From Caulobacter sp. FWC2 (lineage in GTDB: Bacteria; Pseudomonadota; Alphaproteobacteria; Caulobacterales; Caulobacteraceae): a stretch of DNA of 64,000 bases. Positions 19,053 to 28,176 of this stretch are shown piece by piece; the first letter of the stretch is position 1; every line of letters starts with the position of its first letter. Below the pieces are notes generated by a model that was not told where the DNA came from, ran no database searches, and saw nothing but the letters and a program-made list of their open reading frames with translations. Where the stretch lies: assembly GCF_002742625.1 (NCBI RefSeq), contig NZ_PEBF01000001.1:4650001-4714000 (forward strand), read 5' to 3'. The translations under genes were made by a program, and so were the position numbers.

Positions 19053-21362
19053 ATGATGCAGTTTCGAGGCCTTCGCGCCCTGGCCCTGGGCGCCAGCGCC
19101 CTGACGAGCCTGGTCGCCGGCCAGGCGTTCGCCCAGTCGAGCGAACCCAAGGACGCCGGCACGATCGAGGAAGTGATCGTCACCGCGCTGAAGCGCTCCA
19201 CCACCGTCCAGACCACCCCGATCAGCGTCAGCGCGGTCACCGAGAAGTCGCTGCAGGCGCTGGGCGCCCAGGGCATCCAGGACTATTTCCGCACGGTCCC
19301 GAACCTGCAGGTCGACGGCAACTCGCCGACCAGCCGCCGCCTGACCCTGCGCGGCGTGCGCAGCGCCGGTGAAGCCACCGTCGGCCTCTACTACGACGAA
19401 ACCCCGCTGACGGGCCCGGCCGGCACGACCGCCGACGCGAGCTCGACCAGCGCCGACGTCAACCTGTTCGACGCCGAGCGCGTCGAGGTCCTGCGCGGTC
19501 CGCAAGGCACGCTGTACGGCTCGGGCTCGATGGGCGGCACCCTGCGCGTGATCCTCAACAAGCCCGACACCAGCCGCTACGCCGGCGCCGTCGAGGCCCA
19601 GGGAACCAGCACCAAGGGCGGCAGCAACGGCTACTCGGTCAAGGGCATGGTCAATGTGCCGCTGATCGAGGACAAGCTGGCCGCGCGCCTGGTGCTCTAC
19701 AAGACCGAAGGCGGCGGCTATGTCGACGACGTCCTGCTGAACAAGAAGGACATCAACGACCAGCACTCCAGCGGCGGTCGCCTGATGCTGGGCTTCACGC
19801 CCACCGAAAACCTGACGATCAACGCCTCGGGCCTGTACCAGAAGACCACCCTGGACGGTCAGAACAGCTGGTATCCGGCTCTGGGCAAGGGCGAGTACAA
19901 GACCAACGCCCGCGTCATCGCCCCGACCAGCGACAACCTGCGCATGTACAACGTCACGGGCAAGTGGGACCTCGGTTTCGCGACCCTGACCGGCACGTCG
20001 TCCTACTACAAGTGGACGCTGCTGCGGAATTCCGACTACAGCCCCACCCTGTCGGGCAGCCGCGCCAACGCCACCTCGTGCCGCAACTGGGTCGCTGGCG
20101 GTCCGGCCGCGACGGGCGCGACCAACCCGGCCTGTACGGCGACGCAGCTGACGGCCTACACCGCCTATGCCGACAGCCGCACCCCGGGCGCGCTCTATCA
20201 GCCGATGGGCCTGACCTCGTGGAACCACGAACTGCGCATGACCGGCTCGCTGCTCGACGACAAGCTCGACTGGACGGCCGGCGCCTATCTCGAAAAGCGC
20301 GAGGACTATATCGAGAGCAAGGTGGCCAAGGGCGACGCGACCACCGGCGTCATCAATCCCAACGACCTGACCGCCTGGCGCCACGTCGGCACCGACACCA
20401 AGCAGACCGCCTTCTTCGGTGAAGTGTCCTACAAGCCGATCGACAAGCTGACCCTGACCGGCGGCCTGCGCCGCTTCAAGTACGACAAGACGGTCTCGGG
20501 CCAGGTCCTGATCAGCAACTTCATCACCCAGTCCTATGTGGGTCCGGCCGCCCAGGTCGACGCCGGCGCCGACGGCTGGGTCAGCAAGCTGAACGCCTCC
20601 TACCAGGTCACGTCGGACGTCATGGTCTACGCCGTGGCGGCCAAGGGCTTCCGCCCCGGCGGCGCCAACAACGTGCCGGGTCTGGCCAGCGCCCTGCTGG
20701 GCTACGCGCCCGACAGCCTCTGGAACTACGAAGGCGGCATCAAGAGCCAGTGGTTCGACCGTCGCCTGACGCTGAACGCGGCCGTCTACCAGATCGACTG
20801 GTCGAACATGCAGATCTCGGCGACCAGCGCCAACGGCGCCTTCAGCTACCTGACCAACGCCGGCAAGGCGCGGATCAAGGGCTTCGAGATCGAGGCGACG
20901 GCGCGTCCGATCTCCGGCCTGACGATCAGCGGCACCGCCGCCATCGTCGACGCCAAGCTGACGGAAGACCAGGCGAACTCGACCATCCTGATCACCGGCT
21001 CCACCGGCCTGCGCGGCGACGAATTCCCGAACGTGGCCAAGTACAGCGGTTCGGCGGCGGTCGAATACACCTGGCCGCTGAACGGCGACCTGAACGGCCT
21101 GCTCCGCGCCGACTACGCCTATGTCGGCGAGTCCGCCTCGCAGTTCCGTCCGACCTACGTCTACTACGAGAAGCAGGGCGACTACGGCTACGCCAACCTC
21201 CGCGCCGGCGTGGAAGGCGCCGACTGGGGCGCGTACCTCTTCGTCAACAACGTGACCGATGAAGTCGGGCTGATGAGCGTGACCTCGGCGGTGAACAACA
21301 AGCAGCAGGTGGTGAGCATCAATCCGCGCACGGCCGGCTTCCAGGTCCGGAAGCGCTTCTAG
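19053..21362 (+). CDS. TonB-dependent receptor, paralogue of the preceding one without STN domain
   Basis: This 769-residue outer-membrane receptor starts at ATG 19053, with AGGGGA six bases upstream and a signal peptide cleaved near QAFAQ. The TonB-box/plug start (EEVIVTALKRSTTVQTTPISV), RGVRSAGEATVGLYYDETPLTG and the barrel follow the upstream receptor closely, indicating tandem duplication with loss (or separate gain) of the STN domain. It ends in a C-terminal phenylalanine (VRKRF), the BAM signal. The 104-base gap to the upstream gene contains no clear terminator, so co-transcription is possible, making it a second client of the FecI-like sigma factor. A perfect terminator follows. Confidence 0.92.
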   Translation: MMQFRGLRALALGASALTSLVAGQAFAQSSEPKDAGTIEEVIVTALKRSTTVQTTPISVSAVTEKSLQALGAQGIQDYFRTVPNLQVDGNSPTSRRLTLRGVRSAGEATVGLYYDETPLTGPAGTTADASSTSADVNLFDAERVEVLRGPQGTLYGSGSMGGTLRVILNKPDTSRYAGAVEAQGTSTKGGSNGYSVKGMVNVPLIEDKLAARLVLYKTEGGGYVDDVLLNKKDINDQHSSGGRLMLGFTPTENLTINASGLYQKTTLDGQNSWYPALGKGEYKTNARVIAPTSDNLRMYNVTGKWDLGFATLTGTSSYYKWTLLRNSDYSPTLSGSRANATSCRNWVAGGPAATGATNPACTATQLTAYTAYADSRTPGALYQPMGLTSWNHELRMTGSLLDDKLDWTAGAYLEKREDYIESKVAKGDATTGVINPNDLTAWRHVGTDTKQTAFFGEVSYKPIDKLTLTGGLRRFKYDKTVSGQVLISNFITQSYVGPAAQVDAGADGWVSKLNASYQVTSDVMVYAVAAKGFRPGGANNVPGLASALLGYAPDSLWNYEGGIKSQWFDRRLTLNAAVYQIDWSNMQISATSANGAFSYLTNAGKARIKGFEIEATARPISGLTISGTAAIVDAKLTEDQANSTILITGSTGLRGDEFPNVAKYSGSAAVEYTWPLNGDLNGLLRADYAYVGESASQFRPTYVYYEKQGDYGYANLRAGVEGADWGAYLFVNNVTDEVGLMSVTSAVNNKQQVVSINPRTAGFQVRKRF

Positions 21363-21369
21363 GACGGAC

Positions 21370-21394
21370 GGGCGGGCGGACTTTCCGCCCGCCC
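21370..21394 (+). terminator. Perfect 11-bp terminator hairpin
   Basis: GGGCGGGCGGA, a CTT loop and TCCGCCCGCCC pair perfectly, followed by TTTCAC. The hairpin is 8 bases behind the receptor stop and 26 bases beyond the stop of the convergent PTS gene, so it can serve both, although the T-run favours the + strand. Confidence 0.8.
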
Positions 21395-21419
21395 TTTCAC
21401 CTCGGCCAAGGCCATTTGT

Positions 21420-23177
21420 CTAAGACAGATGGCGGCGCATCACCTCTCCGACCCGCTCGGCGTCGGGGCCGAGGACGAGGTGGACGACGTGGTCGCCGAT
21501 GCGGACGAGGCCGCGGGCGCCGAGGGTCTTCAGGGCCGGCTCGTCCAGCGCGCCGGGGTCGGCGACGACCAGGCGTAGGCGGCTGGAGCAGGTTCCGACG
21601 CTCGTCAGGTTGGCCGCGCCGCCGAGGGCGGCCAGCAGCGCCTTGGCCTTGCGGTCGTCGTCGACGGTCGGCAGCACGGAGGGCGCGGGCTTGGCGGCGG
21701 CGACGGGCTTGGCGGGAGCCGGAGCGCCACCGACACCCTGACTCAGGGCCGCGCGGATCTCGCCCGCGACCCCGTCGGCGATGGGGCCGAGCACGACCTG
21801 CAGCGCGTTGGCGGAGGGCTTGACGATCCCGCGCGCGCCCAGGGCCTTCAGGGCCGGCGCGTTGACCGCGTCCTGGTCGACGACGATCAGGCGCAGACGG
21901 GTGGTGCAGGCGTCGACGGTGGTGAGATTGCCCGCGCCGCCCAGGGCCGCCACGAAGTCCGCGCCGCGTCCGCCGCCGGTGGTGACGGTCTCGACGGCGA
22001 CAGTGTCCTCGTCCTCGCGGCCCGGGGTCTTGAGGTCGAACTTCTGGATGAAGAACCGGAACAGGCCGTAATAGACCGCGCCATAGACGAGGCCGACCGG
22101 GATCAGCAGCCACGGGTTCGTGGCCTTGCCGAAGTTCAGCACATAGTCGAACAGGCCGGCCGAGAAGGTGAAGCCCAGCTTCACGTTCAAGAGGTTCATC
22201 AGCGCCATGGCCACGCCCGTCAGCACCGCGTGCACGGCAAAGAGCACGGGGGCCAGGAACATGAAGCTGAACTCGATCGGCTCGGTCACGCCCGTCAGGA
22301 ACGAGGTCAGGGCCAGCGAGAACAGCATGCCGCCGACGGCCTTTTTCTTCTCGGGCCGGGCGGTGTGGTACATGGCCAGGCAGGCGGCCGGCAGGCCGAA
22401 CATCATCACCGGGAAGAAGCCGCTCATGAACGCCCCGGCGCTGGGGTCGTCGGCGAAGAAGCGGCGCAGATCCCCGGTCGCGCCGTGATAGTCGCCGACC
22501 ACGAACCAGGCGATATTGTTGAGCACATGGTGCAGGCCGGTGACGATCAGGATCCGGTTGAGGAACCCGAACACCAGCAGGCCGATCTCGCCCGAGCCGA
22601 CCACGGCGCGGCTGGCGGCGTCGACCGCGCCGTTGATGCCGTCATAGCCCAGGCCAATCAGTACGGCCATGACCAGGCCGGCCAGGCCCGCGATCATCGG
22701 CACGAACCGCCGGCCGCTGAAGAAGGCCAGATATTCCGGCAGCTTGAAGGTCGAGAAGCGGTTGTAGAACAGCCCGCCGATCACGCCCGAGAGGATGCCG
22801 ATCGGGGCGCTCAGCTTGGCCAGGGCCTTGGCCTTGTAGGCCGCGCCCGCCAGGTCGGCATGGGCCTTGACGAGGTTGGCCGTGACCTCGGCCGGGACGT
22901 GCAGCAGGGTCTTGGCGCCCTCGGTGGCGATCAGGAAGCAGACGACACCGGCCAGGCCGGCCGCGCCGTTGTTCTCGCGCGCCAGACCCACGGCGACGCC
23001 GATGGCGAACAGCAGGCCGAGGTTGGAGAAGATCGCGTCGCCGGCGGCGGCCATGAAGCCGATGTTCAGCAGGTCGGGCTGGCCCAGGCGCAGCAACAGG
23101 CCCGCCACCGGCAGCACCGCGATCGGCAGCATCAGGGCCCGGCCCAGGGGCTGGAGGATCTCGAGCGGAGACTTCAT
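21420..23177 (-). CDS. nagE: PTS N-acetylglucosamine permease EIIC-EIIB-EIIB
   Basis: This 585-residue inner-membrane transporter imports GlcNAc and phosphorylates it at C6. Residues 1-380 are the membrane EIIC domain of the glucose/GlcNAc family, including GLHHVLNN (His216-217) and TEPIEF (Glu299). Two EIIB domains follow in tandem. The first spans about 405-480 with phospho-cysteine Cys424 in DACTTRLR. An Ala/Pro hinge follows (about 481-505), then the second EIIB, about 508-583, with Cys530 in GTCSSRLR. Family members normally carry one EIIB. No EIIA is attached; that domain lies on the EI fusion encoded 5 bases upstream. It is the last gene of the hexosaminidase-EI-EIIC transcription unit. 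Confidence 0.93.
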   Translation of the reverse strand: MKSPLEILQPLGRALMLPIAVLPVAGLLLRLGQPDLLNIGFMAAAGDAIFSNLGLLFAIGVAVGLARENNGAAGLAGVVCFLIATEGAKTLLHVPAEVTANLVKAHADLAGAAYKAKALAKLSAPIGILSGVIGGLFYNRFSTFKLPEYLAFFSGRRFVPMIAGLAGLVMAVLIGLGYDGINGAVDAASRAVVGSGEIGLLVFGFLNRILIVTGLHHVLNNIAWFVVGDYHGATGDLRRFFADDPSAGAFMSGFFPVMMFGLPAACLAMYHTARPEKKKAVGGMLFSLALTSFLTGVTEPIEFSFMFLAPVLFAVHAVLTGVAMALMNLLNVKLGFTFSAGLFDYVLNFGKATNPWLLIPVGLVYGAVYYGLFRFFIQKFDLKTPGREDEDTVAVETVTTGGGRGADFVAALGGAGNLTTVDACTTRLRLIVVDQDAVNAPALKALGARGIVKPSANALQVVLGPIADGVAGEIRAALSQGVGGAPAPAKPVAAAKPAPSVLPTVDDDRKAKALLAALGGAANLTSVGTCSSRLRLVVADPGALDEPALKTLGARGLVRIGDHVVHLVLGPDAERVGEVMRRHLS

Positions 23178-23182
23178 GGGCG

Positions 23183-25720
23183 TCAGGCTCCTGCCCCAAT
23201 AGAAAGATGAGACTTCACGAGGGCCCGGACCGCCTCGGGAGACGTCTGGCCCAGCGCCTGCCGGGCCAGGTCACGACAGGCCTCGAGCGAGAGGCCGCGC
23301 ACGCGGGCCTTCACCTCAGGGGCGATCGAGGCCGTGGTCGACAGCTCCGTGACGCCCAGGCCCAGCAGGATCGGCGTGGCGGCGACCTCGGAGGCCAGCC
23401 CCCCGCAGACGCCGACCCAGCGCTGATGCTTCTGCGCCCCACGGCAGGTCTGGTCGATCATCCGCAGCACCGCCGGATGCAGGGCGTCGATGCGGGCGGC
23501 CAGCTCCGGATTGCCCCGGTCCATGGCCAGCACATATTGGGTCAGGTCGTTGGTGCCGATCGACAGGAAGTCGGCCTCGGCGGCGAGCAGGTCGGCGGTG
23601 ACGGCGGCGGCGGGCGTCTCGATCATCACGCCAAGCTCGACCCTGTCGGTGACGCCCAGCTCGCGCTTGGCCTCTTCCAGCACGGCGCGGACGGCGCGCA
23701 GCTCGTCCAGGCTGGCGATCATCGGGACCATGATCTTGCATTGGCCGAAAGGTCGAACGCGCAGGATGGCGCGCAGCTGGGTCTTCAGCAGGTGCGGCCG
23801 CCACAGGCTGACGCGGACGCCGCGCAGGCCCAGCGCCGGGTTCTCCTCGGCCGGGATCGGCAGGTAGGGCGCGGCCTTGTCGCCGCCGACGTCCAGCGTG
23901 CGGATGATCAGCGGCCGACCTTCCAGGGCGTCGGCGATGGCCTGGTACTGGCGGGCCTGCTCGTCCTCGTCCGGCGGGGTGTCGCGCTCCAGGAACAGAA
24001 ACTCGGTGCGGAGAAGACCGCAGCCTTCGGCGCCATGGGCCACGGCGGCCAGGGCGTCGCTGACCGAGCCGGTGTTGGCGAACACCTCAATGCGGACGCC
24101 GTCCTGGGTGACACACGCCTCGTGGGCGGCGGCCTGGGCGGCGGCGCGGCGTTCCTGGCGTTGGGCCAGGGCGGTCTGGGCGGCTTCCAGAGCGGGCGCA
24201 TCGGGCGCGACCCGCAAGGTCCCGCCGTCGGCGTCCAGGATCAGCGCGGCGCCGTCCTTGACCTTCAGCAGCGCGCCGCCAAGGGCCACCAGCGCCGGGA
24301 TACCCATGGCCGCAGCCAGGATCGCCACGTGCGAGGTCGGACCGCCGCGCGCGGTGGCGAAGCCCGCCACGGCGGCGGGATCCACGCCCATCAACTGCGA
24401 GGGCAGCAGTTCGTCGGCCAGCAGGATCGAACCGGGCGGCAGGACCGCGCCTTCGTCTTCTTCGCCAGTGAGCGCGCGAAGGACCTGGCGCTCGAGGTCG
24501 ACGAGGTCGTCTACGCGCTCGGCCAGGCGGCGGTCGCCCAGGCCGCGCAGGGCTTCGACATAACCGCCGACCGCCGATCGCCAGGCAAAACCGGCGCTCT
24601 TGCCTTCGCCGATCAGGCGGCGGGCGCCGGCGGAGAGTTCAGGATCTTCGAGGAAGGCCAGGTGGGCGCCGAGAATCGCCTTGCGGGCCTTGTCGCCTTT
24701 GGCGGCGTTGGCTTCGATCTTCGATCGGACGGTGTCGAGGGCGGCGGCCAGAGCGGCCTCCTCGTGGGCGACGCCTTCGCCGGCTTCGCGCACGACGATG
24801 TCGGCGGCCGCCAGGCGCACGGCCTTGCCGATCGCCAGGCCCGGCGCGGCCAGCACGCCCTTCAGCACGCCGTCACGCGGCAGTTCGGCCGGCGCCACAG
24901 GCGTCTCGGTCTCGACGGGCGGGGCGCTCTGGGCGGCCACCGGACCGCCCTCGCCCATGCCGCCTTCGATCAGGTCTGCCACCGCCTGGATCGCCGCCTC
25001 GGCGTCCAGCCCCGAGGCCACGACCTGGAGGGCGTCGCCATGGCGGATGGCCAGGGACATCACGCCCACCGGGCTCTTGGCGCTGGCGCGGCGGTTGACC
25101 GCCACCAGCGCGACCTCGGCCTCGAACTGGCGAGCCGTCTCGGCGATGCGGGCGGCGGGACGGGCGTGGATGCCATGGACCAGGGGAACAACAACCTCGC
25201 GAGAGATCTCGCCGGCGCTGACCGGGCTGGCGGCCACCGCGCCGCCCTCCCCTGGAAGATTGGCTGGCGACAACTCCATCAGGAAGTCGCCGACGCTCAG
25301 CGCGCGATCCTGGTCGCGGCGGACGATCTGGAAGGCGTCCAGATTGGTGATCACCACCGGGGTGATCAGGCTGCGGGCCTTCTGGGCCAGCAGGTCGAGG
25401 TCGAACCCCAGCAGCGTGTCGCCGGCCTTCACGCTCTGGCCGTCCTGGACGAAGACACTGAAGCCCTCGCCGTTCAGGGCCACGGTCTCCAGCCCCACAT
25501 GCATCAGGATCTCGGCCCCGTTGGCCGCCCGCAGCGTCACGGCGTGGCGGGCGCGATGCACGGTGACGACCACCGCGTCGCACGGCGCGTGCAAGGTCGA
25601 ACCGAACGGATCAATCGCCAACCCGTCCCCCAGCATCCGCTCGGCGAACACCGCATCCGGCGCCTCATCCAGCGGCGCAATCCAGCCGTTCAGCGGCGAG
25701 GTGAGTACGAGGTTGGACAC
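23183..25720 (-). CDS. nagF: PTS EIIA-HPr-EI fusion protein
   Basis: This 845-residue cytoplasmic protein combines all soluble PTS steps for GlcNAc. The EIIA-Glc-type domain is residues 1 to about 150, with active His74 (ILMHVGLETV). HPr is about 175-255, with His185 (HGIHARPAA). Enzyme I is about 285-845, with phospho-histidine His464 (GGPTSH). Phosphate would flow from PEP through EI, HPr and EIIA to EIIB/EIIC encoded immediately downstream (5-base gap). The regulatory serine-phosphorylation motif of Gram-positive HPr is not evident. It lies 22 bases behind the hexosaminidase gene. The name nagF is used for this domain order in proteobacterial GlcNAc clusters. Confidence 0.95.
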   Translation of the reverse strand: MSNLVLTSPLNGWIAPLDEAPDAVFAERMLGDGLAIDPFGSTLHAPCDAVVVTVHRARHAVTLRAANGAEILMHVGLETVALNGEGFSVFVQDGQSVKAGDTLLGFDLDLLAQKARSLITPVVITNLDAFQIVRRDQDRALSVGDFLMELSPANLPGEGGAVAASPVSAGEISREVVVPLVHGIHARPAARIAETARQFEAEVALVAVNRRASAKSPVGVMSLAIRHGDALQVVASGLDAEAAIQAVADLIEGGMGEGGPVAAQSAPPVETETPVAPAELPRDGVLKGVLAAPGLAIGKAVRLAAADIVVREAGEGVAHEEAALAAALDTVRSKIEANAAKGDKARKAILGAHLAFLEDPELSAGARRLIGEGKSAGFAWRSAVGGYVEALRGLGDRRLAERVDDLVDLERQVLRALTGEEDEGAVLPPGSILLADELLPSQLMGVDPAAVAGFATARGGPTSHVAILAAAMGIPALVALGGALLKVKDGAALILDADGGTLRVAPDAPALEAAQTALAQRQERRAAAQAAAHEACVTQDGVRIEVFANTGSVSDALAAVAHGAEGCGLLRTEFLFLERDTPPDEDEQARQYQAIADALEGRPLIIRTLDVGGDKAAPYLPIPAEENPALGLRGVRVSLWRPHLLKTQLRAILRVRPFGQCKIMVPMIASLDELRAVRAVLEEAKRELGVTDRVELGVMIETPAAAVTADLLAAEADFLSIGTNDLTQYVLAMDRGNPELAARIDALHPAVLRMIDQTCRGAQKHQRWVGVCGGLASEVAATPILLGLGVTELSTTASIAPEVKARVRGLSLEACRDLARQALGQTSPEAVRALVKSHLSIGAGA

Positions 25721-25742
25721 GGGCGCTACTCTTCCTCGGACT

Positions 25743-28028
25743 TCAGTTCGCGGGCTTCAGGGTCACGCGCTCGATCACCCAGAAGGGATCGAGGGTCTTG
25801 GACGTGAAGGTCAAGCACAGATCGGTCTTGCCCGCGCGCGCCGGCAAAGGCGCCGTCACCGTGGACAGGCCCGCGTTCCTGGCGGCGTCGCCCAGCGGGA
25901 TCGCGGCGATGCGCTCGCCCACGCAGCCCAGGCGCACCTCCAGCTCGCCGCCCGGCGTGGCCGGCGGGCGGAGCGGGATGTTGCCGCGCTCCTTGCCAAC
26001 TTGGAAGTTAAACGGGATCTGGGTGATCCGGGCGGTCAGCACCGCGCCCTTGTCCAGCTTGGCGCCTTCCCAGATCCAGCACGGGTTGAAGATGTCGACC
26101 ACCATCATCGGCCGCTTGTCGAAGGCGGCGGGCGCATCGTCGATCAGGGTCAGCGGCACCTTTTCGGTGCAGAGCTTCAGCTGGCCGCTGACGCGGGTGT
26201 CCAGCAGGGCGGGCGTGATCGTCCACGACCGCGCGCGGCCCAGGGCCTGGCCGTCGACGAAGGTCTGGGCCTTCACCGTCGCGCCGCTGGCCAGCGTCAG
26301 GGCGCCGGCATAGGGCGTCGAGGTCGCCGTCGGGGCCATGCCATCGGTTGTGTAGCGGATCTCGCCGATGCCGAGGCCGTTCGAGAGGGCGATCTGGGTC
26401 TTGCCCCCCTCCCCTTCCGAAGGCGAACCTTGCGGCTCGAACGGCACGGTATTGGCGGCGACGCCCAGGATCTGGAGGCGCGCCATTTCTGCCGGCATGC
26501 GGCGGGCGAAGTCGTCCCAGTTCGCGGCCGCTTCCGACGACCAGCCGCGCTCGGCCAGGGCCACGGCGCGCGGGAAGGCCATCAGCTCCATGCGCATGTC
26601 GGTCTGCATGTGCTCGGTCCAGACATTGGCCTGGACGCCCAGGATGTGCTTGCGCTCGTCCGGGGTCAGCTGAGCCGGGGCCGGATCGAAGGCGTAGACG
26701 TCCTTCAGGCTGGAGACGTGGCCGCGACCGGTCGGCTCCTCGGGCGACTTGCTCTGGCGGTTGTCGAGATAGAGCGTCGGATGCGGCGACAGCACCGTAT
26801 CGTGGCCCTGCTTGGCGGCGGCGATGGCGCCGTCGATGCCGCGCCACGACATCACGGTCGCATTCGGAGCAAGGCCGCCTTCGAGGATCTCGTCCCAGCC
26901 GATCAGGCGGCGGCCGCGTTTGTCCAGCGTCTTGCCGACCCGCTGGATGAACCAGCTCTGCAGCTCGTGCTCGTCCTTGAGGCCGAGCTCCTTAATCTTG
27001 GCCTGGATCTTTGGACTGGCCTTCCACTGGTCCTTGACCGCCTCGTCGCCGCCGATGTGGATGAAGGTCGACGGGAAGATATCCATCACCTCGTTCAGCA
27101 CGTCGTCGAGGAAGGCGAAGGTCGCGTCGTCGGTGTTGTAGAGCCAGGGGAACACGCCCCAGTCCCCCATGCGCGAGGCGTCCGGCGCGGCCGTGCCCAG
27201 GCCCGGATAGGCGACGATCGGCGCCAGGGCGTGGCCGGGCGTCTCGATCTCCGGCACGACGGTGATGTTGCGGGCGGCGGCGTAGGCCACCAGCTCGCGC
27301 GCCTGCTCCTGGGTGTAGAAGCCGCCGTACCTCGGATAGGCGCGCGCCGCGCCCGGATCAGTGCGCCAGGCGCCGACCTGGGTCAGCTTCGGATATTTCT
27401 TGATCTCCAGCCGCCAGCCCTGGTCGTCCACCAGGTGCCAGTGGAAGGTGTTGAGCTTATGGGCCGCCATGGCGTCGATGACCGCCTTCAGCGTGTCGAG
27501 CGACTGATAGTGACGAGCGCTGTCGACCATCAGCCCCCGCCAGGCGAAGCGCGGGGCGTCCTCGATCGACGCGGCGGGCAAGGCGACCGGGCCCTTGGCC
27601 GCGTCCGGCGTCGCCAGCTGCCACAGCGACATGGCGCCGTAGAACAGGCCCGCGCGCTTGGCGGCGGCGATGGTCACGGTCGTCGAAGAGACGTCCAGTT
27701 TGTAGGCCTCGCCCGCAGGCCCTTCGCGGGTCAGGACGATGGCGGCTTCACCGACGGCGGGCGGGCCTTCCACCACGGCGGGTTTGAAGCCGCGCGAGCG
27801 CTGGATGAGGTCGGCTAGCTGTTGCGCGACGCCTCGCGCCTCGACATCGCCCTTCGCCACATGGATGCGCGTGGCGGCGGAGAGCTTGAAGGCCCCTTCG
27901 GCGCGAACCGCCTTGGCCGGCGCGGGGGTCAGGGTCAGGCCGGCGGAGTCGGCCATGGCGCTCGTCGCTAGTACGGCAGCCAGGGCAAACGCCGAGACGG
28001 CGATGATGCGGAGCGGGGTCTTGGTCAC
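25743..28028 (-). CDS. Exported beta-N-acetylhexosaminidase (GH20)
   Basis: This protein of about 761 residues releases GlcNAc from chitooligosaccharides or muropeptide-derived sugars in the periplasm or at the outer membrane. GTG 28028 with GAGG before it is preferred over TTG 28055. A signal peptide with a core AVSAFALAAVLATSAMA follows. An N-terminal GH20b-type domain comes first, then the GH20 barrel. The catalytic pair is visible in HIGGDEA (Asp-Glu). Substrate-binding motifs are FHWHLVDDQGWRLEIKKYP and WDEILEGG. A C-terminal beta-sandwich (chitobiase-like) covers about the last 200 residues. It is the first gene of the unit with the PTS genes. A terminator-like hairpin lies only 33 bases before its start, suggesting controlled read-through from the TonB receptor gene. 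Confidence 0.93.
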   Translation of the reverse strand: MTKTPLRIIAVSAFALAAVLATSAMADSAGLTLTPAPAKAVRAEGAFKLSAATRIHVAKGDVEARGVAQQLADLIQRSRGFKPAVVEGPPAVGEAAIVLTREGPAGEAYKLDVSSTTVTIAAAKRAGLFYGAMSLWQLATPDAAKGPVALPAASIEDAPRFAWRGLMVDSARHYQSLDTLKAVIDAMAAHKLNTFHWHLVDDQGWRLEIKKYPKLTQVGAWRTDPGAARAYPRYGGFYTQEQARELVAYAAARNITVVPEIETPGHALAPIVAYPGLGTAAPDASRMGDWGVFPWLYNTDDATFAFLDDVLNEVMDIFPSTFIHIGGDEAVKDQWKASPKIQAKIKELGLKDEHELQSWFIQRVGKTLDKRGRRLIGWDEILEGGLAPNATVMSWRGIDGAIAAAKQGHDTVLSPHPTLYLDNRQSKSPEEPTGRGHVSSLKDVYAFDPAPAQLTPDERKHILGVQANVWTEHMQTDMRMELMAFPRAVALAERGWSSEAAANWDDFARRMPAEMARLQILGVAANTVPFEPQGSPSEGEGGKTQIALSNGLGIGEIRYTTDGMAPTATSTPYAGALTLASGATVKAQTFVDGQALGRARSWTITPALLDTRVSGQLKLCTEKVPLTLIDDAPAAFDKRPMMVVDIFNPCWIWEGAKLDKGAVLTARITQIPFNFQVGKERGNIPLRPPATPGGELEVRLGCVGERIAAIPLGDAARNAGLSTVTAPLPARAGKTDLCLTFTSKTLDPFWVIERVTLKPAN

Positions 28029-28060
28029 GCGGCCTCGCAAGGAAACAGGCGGCAAAAAGC

Positions 28061-28087
28061 GGGCGGGACAGCCAGGCTGCCCCGCCC
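28061..28087 (-). terminator. Intrinsic terminator or attenuator before hexosaminidase
   Basis: Read on the - strand, GGGCGGGGCAG and CTGTCCCGCCC form an 11-bp stem (one G-U) with a 5-base loop, followed by GC and TTTTT. This is a canonical Rho-independent terminator, lying between the receptor stop (28177) and the hexosaminidase start (28028). Confidence 0.75.
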
Positions 28088-28135
28088 CAGCTCCATGCTT
28101 GCAGTCAGGAGGGGTTCAATCAATGCGCCGTGGCC

Positions 28136-28163
28136 GGCGGAGGCCCCAGGGGGAGCCCCCGCC
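28136..28163 (-). terminator. Hairpin directly behind the TonB receptor gene
   Basis: Arms GGCGGAGGCCCC and GGAGCCCCCGCC (28136-28147, 28152-28163) pair over 12 bases with two G-U pairs on the - strand, 14 bases behind the receptor stop. There is no T-run, so it may stabilise the 3' end or be the first half of a double terminator with 28061-28087. Confidence 0.5.
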
Positions 28164-28176
28164 GCTGAATGCCAGC

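Noticed and set aside
23207..25807. 866-codon open frame on the + strand
   Set aside because: Antisense to the EIIA-HPr-EI gene, whose domains and active histidines are unmistakable; the antisense product has no motif.
24600..27818. 1072-codon open frame on the + strand
   Set aside because: Antisense across two real genes (PTS fusion and hexosaminidase) and without ribosome-binding site or family pattern.
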